DNA of 64,000 nt. Source: Rhodoferax lacus. GTDB lineage: Bacteria; Pseudomonadota; Gammaproteobacteria; Burkholderiales; Burkholderiaceae_C. This document shows, piece by piece, positions 27,500 to 35,789 of this stretch. The notes under the pieces were generated by a model, which had not been told where the DNA came from, did not search any database, and saw nothing but the letters and a program-made list of their open reading frames with translations. Location: the NCBI RefSeq assembly GCF_003415675.1, contig NZ_QFZK01000001.1, forward strand, positions 682,001 through 746,000. Direction: 5' to 3'. A program made the translations under genes and the position numbers. The first letter of the stretch is position 1; every line of letters begins with the position of its first letter.

Positions 27500-29706
27500 G
27501 CTTCACCACCCCCACCCCCGAAACCCTGTCCGCGCACGCGCTCAAGAGCTTCGAGCAGATGATGCGCAAAACGCCGGGCTTCAAGATGCGCGACGGCCAG
27601 CACGCCATGGCCGAGTGCGTGGCCGATACGCTCTCCAAAGCCGACCTGGGCGAGTGCGCCGTGCCGACCAAGGCCCTTGCCGTCATCCAGGCAGGTACCG
27701 GCGTGGGCAAGAGCGCGGCCTACCTCAGCACAGCAGTGGCCATGGCGCTGGAGCGCAAGACCCGGGTGCTGATTTCCACCGCCACCGTGGCCCTGCAGGA
27801 GCAGCTGATGAGCAAGGACCTGCCGGCTCTCGCAGCCGCCATGGACAAGCCCTTTGTCTATGCCCTGGCCAAGGGGCGCGGGCGCTATGTCTGCAAGGTC
27901 AAGCTGGACCGCGTGGCCGGCACCGGCAGCGGCGATGAAGACCTGTTTGAAGAAGACTTCCCCGTGGCCGCACTCTCCACCGCCTCGCAGCAGGCGATTG
28001 AAGAGCGGCGCATCCACCTCTACGACCACATGGCTACGCTTTTAAATAGCGCCCAGTGGGACGGCGACCGCGACACCCTGGCCCAGGCGCCCGACGGCAG
28101 CGACTGGGCAGGCGTGGCCGCCGAGCGCCACACCTGCACCGCGCGCCACTGCCCCAAGTACAAGGAGTGCAGCTACTACAACGCCCGCACCCGCCTGGCC
28201 GAGGCCAATGTGATCGTGGCCAACCACGACCTGGTGCTGGCCACCCTGGGCCTGAAAACCCTGCCCGACCTGGACAACTGCCTGGTGGTGTTTGACGAAG
28301 GCCACCACCTGCCGGCCGTGGCCCTGGACCAGTTCTCCAGCGCCATGGATCTGAGCAACCTGCGCTGGCTCGACAAACTCCCCAAGACCATGCAGGAGGT
28401 GGCCACCCGGCTGCACCTGCACCTGGGCGAAGACGTGCAAACCGTGTGCAGCCAGCTGCGCACCGTGCTGACGCAGGCGCAGAAGCTGTGCCTGGACCTG
28501 GTGCACGACAGCACCGACGGGAGTGCCGCCGGGCCGCCCCAAGGCACGAAGGCCCCCTCGGGGGGCAGCGCAGCACACGCAGTGGCAAGCGTGGGGGCCA
28601 TAACGAACGGCACGCTGCGCTTTCCCAACGGCGTGCTGCCCGAAACCCTGACAGACCCCATCACCCAGATCAGCGCACAGGCCACAGGCTTGTCCAAGGC
28701 GCTCGAAGCCCTGGGTGTGGATGTGAAAGCCATTGCCAAGGACGACCCGGCGCAAGGCGTGCTGTGCGCCCAGCTGTATGCCAAGCTGGGTGCCATTGCC
28801 CCGCGCCTGAACGCAGTGGCTGCCACTGCGCAACTGCTGCTGGAACATGGCGAGCAGCCACTGGCCAAATGGCTCAAGGCCGAGACCGAGGGCGGCTACC
28901 TGAACCTGAGCGCCAATGCCAGCCCCATGGTGCCGGGCGATTTGCTGCGCCAGTTTTTATGGAGCCAGGTGCGCGGCGCGGTGATCACCTCCGCATCGCT
29001 CACCAGCTGCGGAAGCTTTGATTATTTTTTGCAGGAGGCAGGTCTCTCCGGCAACCGCAACGTCACCACATTGGAAGTCTCCAGCCCGTTTGACTATGCC
29101 AAGCAGGGCACGCTGACCGTGGTGCACACCCGCGCCGAGCCCAAGCAGGCCGAGGCCTATACCGCCGAGATGGTGGAGCTCTTGCTGCAAGACTTGAAGG
29201 ACGTGGAACACGGCGCACTGGCCCTGTTCACCTCACGCGCGCAAATGCGCAGTGCCACCCTGGCTCTGCCATCTTCTCTGGTGGATGCCGTGCTGGTGCA
29301 GGGCACGCTGTCGCGCACCCGCTTGCTGGCCAGCCACAGCGCGCGCGTGGAGGCCGGCCTGCCCTCCATCCTGTTTGGACTGCAGTCCTTTGGCGAAGGC
29401 CTGGACCTGCCGGGCAAGCTCTGCGAGACAGTGTTTATCTGCAAGCTGCCCTTCGCCCCGCCGAGTGAGCCGGTGGACGAAGCCCGCGCCGAGTGGCTGC
29501 GCACGATGGGGCGCGACCCGTTCAGCGAACTGGTCATCCCTGCCACCGCCATCAAGCTGCTGCAATGGACGGGCCGTGCCATCCGCACCGAGGAAGACCA
29601 GGCGCATGTGATCTGCTACGACAAGCGACTGCAGTTGCAGAGCTATGGCAAGCGCATGCTCAATGGCTTGCCGCCGTACGCGGTAAAAACGCGCAAGGCG
29701 GTTTAG
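27496..29706 (+). CDS. dinG: DinG-like iron-sulfur DNA helicase, with an in-frame repeat insertion
   Basis: XPD/DinG superfamily 2 helicase. 736 residues: Walker A GTGVGKS (67-73), four Cys for a 4Fe-4S cluster (133, 214, 219, 225; HTCTARHCPKYKEC), Walker B as DEGH (267-270), and C-terminal GLQSFGEGLDLPG and QWTGRAIRTEEDQAHV. Starts at TTG 27496, overlapping the previous stop by 4 bases. Residues 344-368 (AAGPPQGTKAPSGGSAAHAVASVGA) are encoded exactly by a 75-base dispersed repeat, which adds 25 residues without breaking the frame. The window has a second copy at 40779-40858. Confidence 0.9.
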   Translation: MSFTTPTPETLSAHALKSFEQMMRKTPGFKMRDGQHAMAECVADTLSKADLGECAVPTKALAVIQAGTGVGKSAAYLSTAVAMALERKTRVLISTATVALQEQLMSKDLPALAAAMDKPFVYALAKGRGRYVCKVKLDRVAGTGSGDEDLFEEDFPVAALSTASQQAIEERRIHLYDHMATLLNSAQWDGDRDTLAQAPDGSDWAGVAAERHTCTARHCPKYKECSYYNARTRLAEANVIVANHDLVLATLGLKTLPDLDNCLVVFDEGHHLPAVALDQFSSAMDLSNLRWLDKLPKTMQEVATRLHLHLGEDVQTVCSQLRTVLTQAQKLCLDLVHDSTDGSAAGPPQGTKAPSGGSAAHAVASVGAITNGTLRFPNGVLPETLTDPITQISAQATGLSKALEALGVDVKAIAKDDPAQGVLCAQLYAKLGAIAPRLNAVAATAQLLLEHGEQPLAKWLKAETEGGYLNLSANASPMVPGDLLRQFLWSQVRGAVITSASLTSCGSFDYFLQEAGLSGNRNVTTLEVSSPFDYAKQGTLTVVHTRAEPKQAEAYTAEMVELLLQDLKDVEHGALALFTSRAQMRSATLALPSSLVDAVLVQGTLSRTRLLASHSARVEAGLPSILFGLQSFGEGLDLPGKLCETVFICKLPFAPPSEPVDEARAEWLRTMGRDPFSELVIPATAIKLLQWTGRAIRTEEDQAHVICYDKRLQLQSYGKRMLNGLPPYAVKTRKAV
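28525..28599. repeat. 75-bp dispersed repeat, copy A, inside dinG
   Basis: Matches, in reverse orientation, the segment 40779-40858. Shared blocks include GCCGCCGGGCCGCCCCAAGG, GGCCCCC(C)T-GGGGGGCAG, CACACGCAGTGG and CGTGGGGGCC. The centre GGCCCCCTCGGGGGGC is a near-palindrome. Length 75 is a multiple of three and leaves dinG open. Confidence 0.82.
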
Positions 29707-29734
29707 AAAAGTACGCTCGACGGTTAGTGATTCG

Positions 29735-30118
29735 TCAGCCGCCGCTATCGTTGCGGTCTTTTATTTCAGCATCCAGACGCACAGCAGGCAGTTGCTTTTG
29801 CAACGCTGGAAGCCATTCCAGTGCGGTCTCCCACACCACATCGAGGTTGATATCGAAATAGCCGTGGGCCATGCGATTGCGCATATTGCGCATGCTGCGC
29901 CACGGCACTTCGGCGTGCACCTGAGTGAACACGGAATAGCCATCCATCACGCGCGTGGCGGCCTCACCAATGATGATGAGGTTCATGATGACGGCCTGCT
30001 GCGTGCGCTTGTCAGACAGAAAGTCATCCTTGGACAATCCATCCACGAAACCGCACGCATCCACTGCAGCCTTTTGGATGTGGACCAGGTAATCGGTAAG
30101 TCGGCGGCCCTCGCTCAT
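29735..30118 (-). CDS. hepT: HepT-like ribonuclease toxin (DUF86)
   Basis: 127 residues, HEPN fold. The R-x4-H-x-Y active motif is Arg80...His85-Gly-Tyr87 in MRNRMAHGYFDI. HepT toxins cleave RNA and are neutralised when MntA AMPylates the Tyr of this motif. Start overlaps the mntA stop (ATGA, 30115-30118). Convergent with dinG, 28 bases apart. Confidence 0.9.
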   Translation of the reverse strand: MSEGRRLTDYLVHIQKAAVDACGFVDGLSKDDFLSDKRTQQAVIMNLIIIGEAATRVMDGYSVFTQVHAEVPWRSMRNMRNRMAHGYFDINLDVVWETALEWLPALQKQLPAVRLDAEIKDRNDSGG

Positions 30119-30411
30119 ATGGGTTGTGCCTCGGCGAGCACCTTGGCACGGAACTTCTGCGGCAGGTCGCCAGGAGTCAACAAATCGACGTCCACGCCAA
30201 GCAGTGTCTTCAGTTCATCTTCCAGGTCACCCAAGTCCAACAGCGTGGCACCAGGCAGCGCATCGACCAGCAGATCAAGGTCGCTGCCATCCTGGTCGGT
30301 GCCATGCAACACCGAACCGAATACACGTGGGTTCGCCGTGCGGAATCGGCTCACTGCCTCGCGCACTGCGCTTCGCTTCAAGTCAAGCACAACGGATGGT
30401 CGCATAGGCAT
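30115..30411 (-). CDS. mntA: MntA-like minimal nucleotidyltransferase antitoxin
   Basis: 98 residues. GS-x10-DxD motif: Gly32-Ser33 and Asp44/Asp46 in FGSVLHGTDQDGSDLDLLVD. Known MntA proteins transfer AMP to HepT. ATG 30411 used; ATG 30405 (third codon) has a better AAGGA site 5 bases ahead. Two palindromes lie upstream. Confidence 0.9.
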   Translation of the reverse strand: MPMRPSVVLDLKRSAVREAVSRFRTANPRVFGSVLHGTDQDGSDLDLLVDALPGATLLDLGDLEDELKTLLGVDVDLLTPGDLPQKFRAKVLAEAQPI

Positions 30412-30445
30412 CCTTACCTTTTAAAACTCGCAAGCCGAAATGATG

Positions 30446-30506
30446 TCCCGACCGGGAAATTATGCAGCCAGAAGCCCAGTGGGCAATAAATATTCCCGTA
30501 CGGGAA
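30446..30506. promoter_or_regulatory. Two TCCCG-NN-CGGGA palindromes upstream of mntA-hepT
   Basis: TCCCG-AC-CGGGA (30446-30457) and TTCCCGTACGGGAA (30493-30506, perfect 14-base palindrome) lie 35 and 82 bases before the mntA ATG. Their cores start 48 bases apart. A related site is at 21815-21829 upstream of the flavodoxin gene (compare ATGTCCCG-ACCGGGA in both). Confidence 0.55.
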
Positions 30507-30514
30507 AGGCTGGC

Positions 30515-31519
30515 TTATACGGTCGCCTCAAACTCCTTGCGAATCCCCTGCAGTTGCAGCGGGGTCAGCCGGTTGCCGTACTGCGCCACCACCTGGCCCG
30601 CGGCCTGGTTGGCCAGCAGCGCGGCCTGTGCGTGGCTGTGGCTGTGGGTGACGGCAAACAGGAAGGCACCGGCGAACATGTCGCCCGCGCCATTGGTGTC
30701 GATGGCCTTCACGCTGACGGCGGGCACTTCGGTTTGGCTGTCGCCTTCAATCACGATGCAGCCCTTGGCACTGCGCGTCAGACACACCACGCGGGCGCGC
30801 TTGCTGATGGTGGCAATGATGGTGGGCAGATCGGTACTGCCGCACCAGACCTGCGCCTCTTCCTCGTTGCAGAACAGGTAGTCCAGATCGCCCTCGCCCA
30901 CGATGGCTTCCAGGCCGGGGCGGCAGAAGTTGATCATGCTCATGTCGCTGAGCGTGGTGGCCAGCATCACACCGGCCTCCTTGGCAAGGGCGCGGCCACG
31001 GAGGGCTGCGTCCAGCCCCGTGGGGGATGCCGACAGATAGCCTTCCATGTAATAGACCTTGGACTTGGCAATGTCGCGCGCTTGCAGTGCGGTGTGATCG
31101 ATGTCGGCCGTGGCCCCCAGAAAAGTGCTCATGCTGCGCTCGGCGTCCGGCGTGACCATGACCATGCAGATGCCGGTTTGGCCTTCGGGAAACTGGGTGT
31201 GCGAGAGGTTGGTGCTGACGCCATTGGCCAGCAGGTCCTGGTGGTAGAAAGCGCCGAGTTCGTCATCCGCCACGCGGCAGGAATAAAAGGCCTTGCCACC
31301 CAATTGGGCCAGCGCCACGGCCGTGTTGCCAGCAGAGCCGCCACCGGTGCGGCGGCTGTGCAGACCGTGCACGCCTTCGAGCAGAAAGGCACGGCGCTCG
31401 GCGTCAATCAGCGTCATGTGGCGCTTCTCCACTCCCAGGGCTTGCAATTGGGCGTCAGTGACTTCGTATTCAGAGTCCACCAGGGCGTTGCCAATGGCGT
31501 AGAGATCGAAATGGGGCAT
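30515..31519 (-). CDS. PfkB-family sugar/nucleoside kinase (adenosine-kinase-like)
   Basis: 334 residues. Ribokinase-fold signatures: GGSAGNTAVALAQLGG near residue 57 and the ATP/catalytic motif IDTNGAGDMFAGAFLF near 265. N-terminal FDLYAIGNALVDSEYEV resembles adenosine-kinase-type members. Substrate inferred only at family level. ATG 31519 (MPHFDLYAIGN) is the natural start; the frame stays open upstream into the fpr gene. Confidence 0.87.
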   Translation of the reverse strand: MPHFDLYAIGNALVDSEYEVTDAQLQALGVEKRHMTLIDAERRAFLLEGVHGLHSRRTGGGSAGNTAVALAQLGGKAFYSCRVADDELGAFYHQDLLANGVSTNLSHTQFPEGQTGICMVMVTPDAERSMSTFLGATADIDHTALQARDIAKSKVYYMEGYLSASPTGLDAALRGRALAKEAGVMLATTLSDMSMINFCRPGLEAIVGEGDLDYLFCNEEEAQVWCGSTDLPTIIATISKRARVVCLTRSAKGCIVIEGDSQTEVPAVSVKAIDTNGAGDMFAGAFLFAVTHSHSHAQAALLANQAAGQVVAQYGNRLTPLQLQGIRKEFEATV

Positions 31520-31557
31520 GGAATTCCTGAAAAGGCTTGCGGTACTTGCTGGGAGAT

Positions 31558-32334
31558 TTATTGTTCGACGAAGGCGCGTTCCACCACAAAGTCGCCCGGT
31601 GTGGTGGTGCTGCCTTCTTTGTAGCCACGCTTCTCCAGAATCACCTTCATGTCCTTGAGCAAACCGGGCGAGCCGCACAGCATGACGCGGTCATGTTCGG
31701 GGTCGAGCTTGGGCAGGCCCAGGTCGGCCTGCATCTTGCCGGATTCGATCAGGTCGGTGATGCGGCCCTGGTTGCGGAAGGGCTCACGCGTGACCGTGGG
31801 GTAGTACAGCATCTGCTCGGTAATCATCTCGCCCAGGAACTCGTGGTCGGGCAGCTCGTGGGTGAAGTAGTCGTAGTAGGCCAGTTCCTTGACCTCGCGC
31901 ACGCCGTGCACCACGATGACTTTCTCGAAGCGCTCGTAGGTGGCCGGGTCGCGGGCCACGCTCAGGAACGGGGCCAGGCCAGTGCCGCTGCCCAGCAGGT
32001 ACAGGTTCTTGCCGGGCAGGAGGTAGTCAATCAGCAAGGTGCCCGTGGGCTTTTTGCCCACCACAATCTTGTCGCCCACCTTGATGTGCTGCAGCTGCGA
32101 AGTCAACGGGCCGTCCTGCACCTTGATGCTGAGGAATTCCAGGTGCTCTTCGTAATTGGCGCTGGCAATGCTGTAGGCGCGCAGCAGGGGCTTGCCGTTG
32201 GGCTGGCGCAGGCCAATCATGGTGAAGTGGCCGTTGGAGAACCGCAGCGCCGGGTCGCGGGTGGTGGTGAAGCTGAACAAACGGTCAGTCCAGTGGTGTA
32301 CGCTCAATACGGTTTCGTCCAGAAATGCACTCAT
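31558..32334 (-). CDS. fpr: Ferredoxin/flavodoxin-NADP+ reductase
   Basis: 258 residues, FAD protein passing electrons between NADP(H) and ferredoxin or flavodoxin. FAD motif RAYSIAS (Arg-x-Tyr-Ser), NADP loop LLGSGTGLAPFLSVARDP, MLCGSPGLLKDMKVIL and the C-terminal GDFVVERAFVEQ mark the bacterial Fpr subclass. Start ATG 32334. It faces a thioredoxin-like gene across a 116-base gap (32335-32450), in which I see no distinct operator. Confidence 0.93.
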   Translation of the reverse strand: MSAFLDETVLSVHHWTDRLFSFTTTRDPALRFSNGHFTMIGLRQPNGKPLLRAYSIASANYEEHLEFLSIKVQDGPLTSQLQHIKVGDKIVVGKKPTGTLLIDYLLPGKNLYLLGSGTGLAPFLSVARDPATYERFEKVIVVHGVREVKELAYYDYFTHELPDHEFLGEMITEQMLYYPTVTREPFRNQGRITDLIESGKMQADLGLPKLDPEHDRVMLCGSPGLLKDMKVILEKRGYKEGSTTTPGDFVVERAFVEQ

Positions 32335-32450
32335 GGGGGCCTTGTGATGGTTCAAAGCTGCGTCGCAGCAAACCCTGTAGTGTAAAACGTGGACTTGCCA
32401 CAATTTGGCATATCGATAGACCCCAGAGTTATTTGCACCTGTATTGCGCC

Positions 32451-32813
32451 ATGTCAGACCCCCAAGCCCCCTCAACCCAGCCCTTGCTGGTGGCCTGCCT
32501 GTGCGCCCAGTGGTGCGGCACCTGCAAGGACTATGTGCCGCTGTTTGAGGGCCTGCAGTCCGAGTTCCCTGATGCGGATTTTCGCTGGATCGATATAGAG
32601 GACGAGGCCGAGGTGGTGGACCCGATCGAGGTGGAAAACTTCCCGACGATCCTGATCGTGTCGGGTGGGCAGGCACGCTTTTTCGGGCCTGTCATGCCGC
32701 ACCTGGAGACCGTGCGGCGGCTGATCCAATCGCAGCAAACACAGACCGGGCCCAGCCGCCTGCCGGCCGAGGTGCAGGCCCTGGCAGGCCGGGTGATGGC
32801 ACTCAGGCCGTAG
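32451..32813 (+). CDS. Thioredoxin-like protein
   Basis: 120 residues. One thioredoxin domain with redox motif WCGTC (Cys22, Cys25) and the cis-Pro in ENFPTILIV. No signal peptide, so cytoplasmic. Not a canonical TrxA (WCGPC). Its last 11 bases overlap the convergent EF-hand gene. Confidence 0.85.
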   Translation: MSDPQAPSTQPLLVACLCAQWCGTCKDYVPLFEGLQSEFPDADFRWIDIEDEAEVVDPIEVENFPTILIVSGGQARFFGPVMPHLETVRRLIQSQQTQTGPSRLPAEVQALAGRVMALRP

Positions 32814-33654
32814 CGCTGAGCTGGCTGGTGCTGGTGTTGGTCTTGCCGCTGGAAGTCAGGTCGGCACTGATCTGCTCGTAGAGCTTTTGCGCCAGCTTGG
32901 CCACTTCGGAGCTGGAACTGTTGCCCGAACTGTCGGTTTGCGTGGTCTGGGCCAGTTCCTTGAGGGCACCGGCCAGGCGCTCCATTTCAGACACGGTGCC
33001 GTCCTGGTTGATGTCCAAGGGGTCGTAAGTTGTACTGCTGGATGCGCCACCCGCGCGACCTGCCCCACCGGGTCCACCTGCAGGCGGCGGGCCACTGGGG
33101 CCAGACCTTGCAGCGCTGGCCTGCGTGCTGCTGCTGGCGTCGCTGGCCTGCGGCTTGCCCGCATCGAACTCTGCCTTGGTGAGCTTGGCATCGCCATCTG
33201 TATCCAACTGGCTGAATTTGTCACTGACATCCTCCCCTGTGTCGGACTTGATCTTGTCGGCCAGTGCCTTGACTTCGGTTGCATCCAGCAAACCATCGGA
33301 ATTGCTGTCTACCTTGGAAAACAGGTCATCCTCGCCGCCCGCACCGCGGGACTGTGCAAAGTCCATGGTGGACGGTGGCGGCATCAGGGCCTTCATGCCC
33401 TGGCCCAACTCGTCGCTGGACAGGCTGCCGTCCGCATTGCTGTCCATCTTGGTAAACAGCTCCTTGCTGTCGCCCAGGTTGGTGCGAGTCTTGGTACTGA
33501 CGTCGCTGAGCATGGTGCTAAGTTCTGTCTGGTCCACACCGCCGCTGCCGTCGGTATCCACCTTGGCGAACATCCTGGCCTGGTGCTGGCTGCGTTGGGT
33601 GTTGAGGGCAGCCCAGGCGTTGCCGGAACTGCTGACTGCGCTGATGGTGCTCAT
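32803..33654 (-). CDS. Five-EF-hand calcium-binding protein
   Basis: 283 residues with five canonical 12-residue EF loops: Asp33-Glu44, Asp71-Glu82, Asp116-Glu127, Asp151-Glu162 and Asp214-Glu225 (for example DTDGSGGVDQTE). A Pro/Gly/Ala-rich linker (about 185-205) separates loops four and five. No signal peptide is evident; the N-terminus is Ser-rich. Similar multi-EF-hand proteins (XopAW-like) occur in Proteobacteria with unclear roles. Divergent from a two-component pair over a 224-base gap (33655-33878), where no strong palindrome stood out, so it is a plausible target of that pair. Confidence 0.85.
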   Translation of the reverse strand: MSTISAVSSSGNAWAALNTQRSQHQARMFAKVDTDGSGGVDQTELSTMLSDVSTKTRTNLGDSKELFTKMDSNADGSLSSDELGQGMKALMPPPSTMDFAQSRGAGGEDDLFSKVDSNSDGLLDATEVKALADKIKSDTGEDVSDKFSQLDTDGDAKLTKAEFDAGKPQASDASSSTQASAARSGPSGPPPAGGPGGAGRAGGASSSTTYDPLDINQDGTVSEMERLAGALKELAQTTQTDSSGNSSSSEVAKLAQKLYEQISADLTSSGKTNTSTSQLSATA

Positions 33655-33878
33655 GGCTATTTCCTTGTGAATCGTGGATGAAAGCGTCACCCTTTTGGCA
33701 TGCAACTTCGAGCGACAGGTCTATTGTTCTGCTCCTGTGTAAGCCGCTCTTTTCCACTGTGTACCAAGCCCGATACAAAGCGCTCTGATAGGCCACGAGC
33801 AGCCCGACAAAAACCTGCCATTTCAGCGCTTAAGGCAGCGCTGCAGTTTCTAAACTGGCCGGTGTAACCGGGACCGCC

Positions 33879-34619
33879 ATGTCTGCCAAAACATCCATCC
33901 TTCTCGTCGACGACGACATCGAAATCACCGAGTTGTTGGGCGCCTACCTGCAGAGCTTCAACTACGAGGTGCACTGCGCGTGCGACGGCCCCGCCATGCG
34001 CGCCCAGCTGCAATGCCACACGGTGGATCTGGTGGTGCTGGACGTGATGCTGCCGGGCACGGATGGCCTGACCCTGGCGCGCGAGATCCGCGCGCACTCC
34101 TGCATTCCGGTCATCATGCTCACTGCCCGCACCTCGACCCTGGACCGCATACTGGGATTGGAAAACGGCGCCGACGACTACATGAGCAAACCCTTTGAGC
34201 CGCGTGAACTGGTGGCCCGCATCCAGTCGGTGCTGCGACGCTCCCGCGGCGCGCGCGACGAGGACGGTGGCATTGCTGCCAGCGACGTGGTGTGCTTTGA
34301 CGGCTGGGAGTTGCACCGCACGGACCGCACGGTGGTGTCGCCCACCGGCCTGGTGGTGGCACTGTCCAACGCCGAGTTCCGCCTGCTCAACACTTTTTTG
34401 CAAACGCCCAGACGCCTGTTCAGCCGCGACCAGCTCATGGAGCAGGCCCGCGGCCGCGCCATGGATGCCTTTGAGCGCAGCATTGACTTGCTGGTGTCAC
34501 GCCTGCGGCAAAAACTGGCGATGGACTCGGACGAGTCGTCCATGATCAAGACCGTGCGCGGTGCAGGCTATATGTTCAATGTGCAATCGGTGCAGGCCCG
34601 GGCAGCGTGGCGCGTATGA
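33879..34619 (+). CDS. OmpR-family response regulator
   Basis: 246 residues. Receiver with acidic pocket DDD (11-13), phosphorylation Asp55 in LVVLDVMLPG, conserved Lys in MSKPFEP, and a C-terminal winged helix (about 140-235) with LSNAEFRLLNTFLQTPRRLFSRDQLM and SRLRQKL. Overlaps the kinase gene by ATGA. Confidence 0.93.
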   Translation: MSAKTSILLVDDDIEITELLGAYLQSFNYEVHCACDGPAMRAQLQCHTVDLVVLDVMLPGTDGLTLAREIRAHSCIPVIMLTARTSTLDRILGLENGADDYMSKPFEPRELVARIQSVLRRSRGARDEDGGIAASDVVCFDGWELHRTDRTVVSPTGLVVALSNAEFRLLNTFLQTPRRLFSRDQLMEQARGRAMDAFERSIDLLVSRLRQKLAMDSDESSMIKTVRGAGYMFNVQSVQARAAWRV

Positions 34620-35716
34620 GCCTTACAGCCACGCACCCCCATCCTGCCTTGCCCATGCAGCGGCTGGGTGCAGCATTGGCGCGCTGTGTGCCGGACAGCC
34701 TCTTTGGCCGACTGGCGCTGCTGCTGGTGGCCGTTGCCCTGGCCAGCCATGTGCTGGCCCTGTCCCTGATGTTCGAGTTCCGGCACATGGGCCCACCGCC
34801 CACGCAGCTGCCGCACCACGCAGGTATGCCGCCCGGCCCGCATGGTCCACCGCTGGAAGGCATGTTGATGGACATTGCCGTGCGCCTGAGCGCTGTGCTG
34901 TTGGCGGCCTGGGTGGGGGCGCGCTGGCTGGCAGCTCCCATACGCCAGCTGGCCGAATCCACGCGCGATCTGGCCCAAAACATCCACCGCGCGCCGATTG
35001 CCGAGCAAGGCACGCGCGAGTGCCGTGAAGCCACCCATGTGATCAACCAGTTGCAACAGCACATCCGCGCGCAATTGGCCGAGCGAGACCAATTTGTCGC
35101 AGCGGTATCGCACGACCTGCGCACCCCGCTGACCCGCCTGAAGCTGCGCACGCAGTCACTGCAAAGCGATGCCGAACGCCAGCGCTTTGGCCGGGACATC
35201 ACCGAGATGGACAGCATGATCCGCGTCACTCTGGACTACCTGCGCGGCGCCGCCGACCCGGAGCCCTGGGTGGAGCTGGACCTGGTGTCGCTGCTACAAA
35301 GCCAGGTGCATGACAACCAGGACTGCGGCTTTGCTGTCAACCTGCAGGGGGCCGCCAATGGGATGGCTCCCTTGCCCTTGCGGGCCCAGCTGTCAGCCCT
35401 TCGCCGCTGCATTGCCAACCTGGTGGATAACGCCGTGCGCTACGGTGGCAGTGCGGAGCTGTCGCTCAGCCGGGAAGCAGACACCGTGTGTATCCGTATC
35501 ACCGACAACGGCCCTGGCATTCCCGAAGCCGAACTCAGCCAGGTGCTGCTGCCCTTCTACCGCGTGGAAGCTTCCCGCAACCGCCATACCGGTGGTGTGG
35601 GGCTGGGGCTGGCCACGGCCCATGACATCGCCCGCATGCATGGCGGCAGCCTGGTGCTGAGCAACCGCGAGGGTTGCGGCTTGTTGGCGGAGCTGCGGTT
35701 TCCACTAAGAGCCTGA
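34616..35716 (+). CDS. Sensor histidine kinase with His/Met-rich periplasmic loop
   Basis: 366 residues. Two membrane segments (about 32-52 and 86-105) enclose a short periplasmic loop (about 53-85) rich in Pro, with His57, 67, 68, 76 and Met58, 71, 83 (HMGPPP..HHAGMPP). HAMP, then the H-box FVAAVSHDLRTPLTRLK with His166, N-box NLVDNAVRYGG and G-boxes DNGPGIPE and GGVGLGLATAHDI. The loop suggests metal sensing, for example copper, but this is inference. ATG 34616 overlaps the regulator stop. Confidence 0.92.
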   Translation: MSLTATHPHPALPMQRLGAALARCVPDSLFGRLALLLVAVALASHVLALSLMFEFRHMGPPPTQLPHHAGMPPGPHGPPLEGMLMDIAVRLSAVLLAAWVGARWLAAPIRQLAESTRDLAQNIHRAPIAEQGTRECREATHVINQLQQHIRAQLAERDQFVAAVSHDLRTPLTRLKLRTQSLQSDAERQRFGRDITEMDSMIRVTLDYLRGAADPEPWVELDLVSLLQSQVHDNQDCGFAVNLQGAANGMAPLPLRAQLSALRRCIANLVDNAVRYGGSAELSLSREADTVCIRITDNGPGIPEAELSQVLLPFYRVEASRNRHTGGVGLGLATAHDIARMHGGSLVLSNREGCGLLAELRFPLRA

Positions 35717-35739
35717 GAGTCAGCCGGCCTGGCAGAAAC

Positions 35740-35770
35740 GCAAACGGGGCCAGAAGGCCCCGCTATTTGC
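35740..35770. terminator. Bidirectional terminator between the kinase gene and alaS
   Basis: CGGGGCC-AGAA-GGCCCCG (35745-35762), flanked by GCAAA (35740-35744) and TTTGC (35766-35770), which can extend the stem. On the minus strand it is followed by TTTGCGTTT, so it can end alaS transcription as well as the kinase mRNA. Confidence 0.7.
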
Positions 35771-35789
35771 GAAACAGCCCCGAGGGCAA

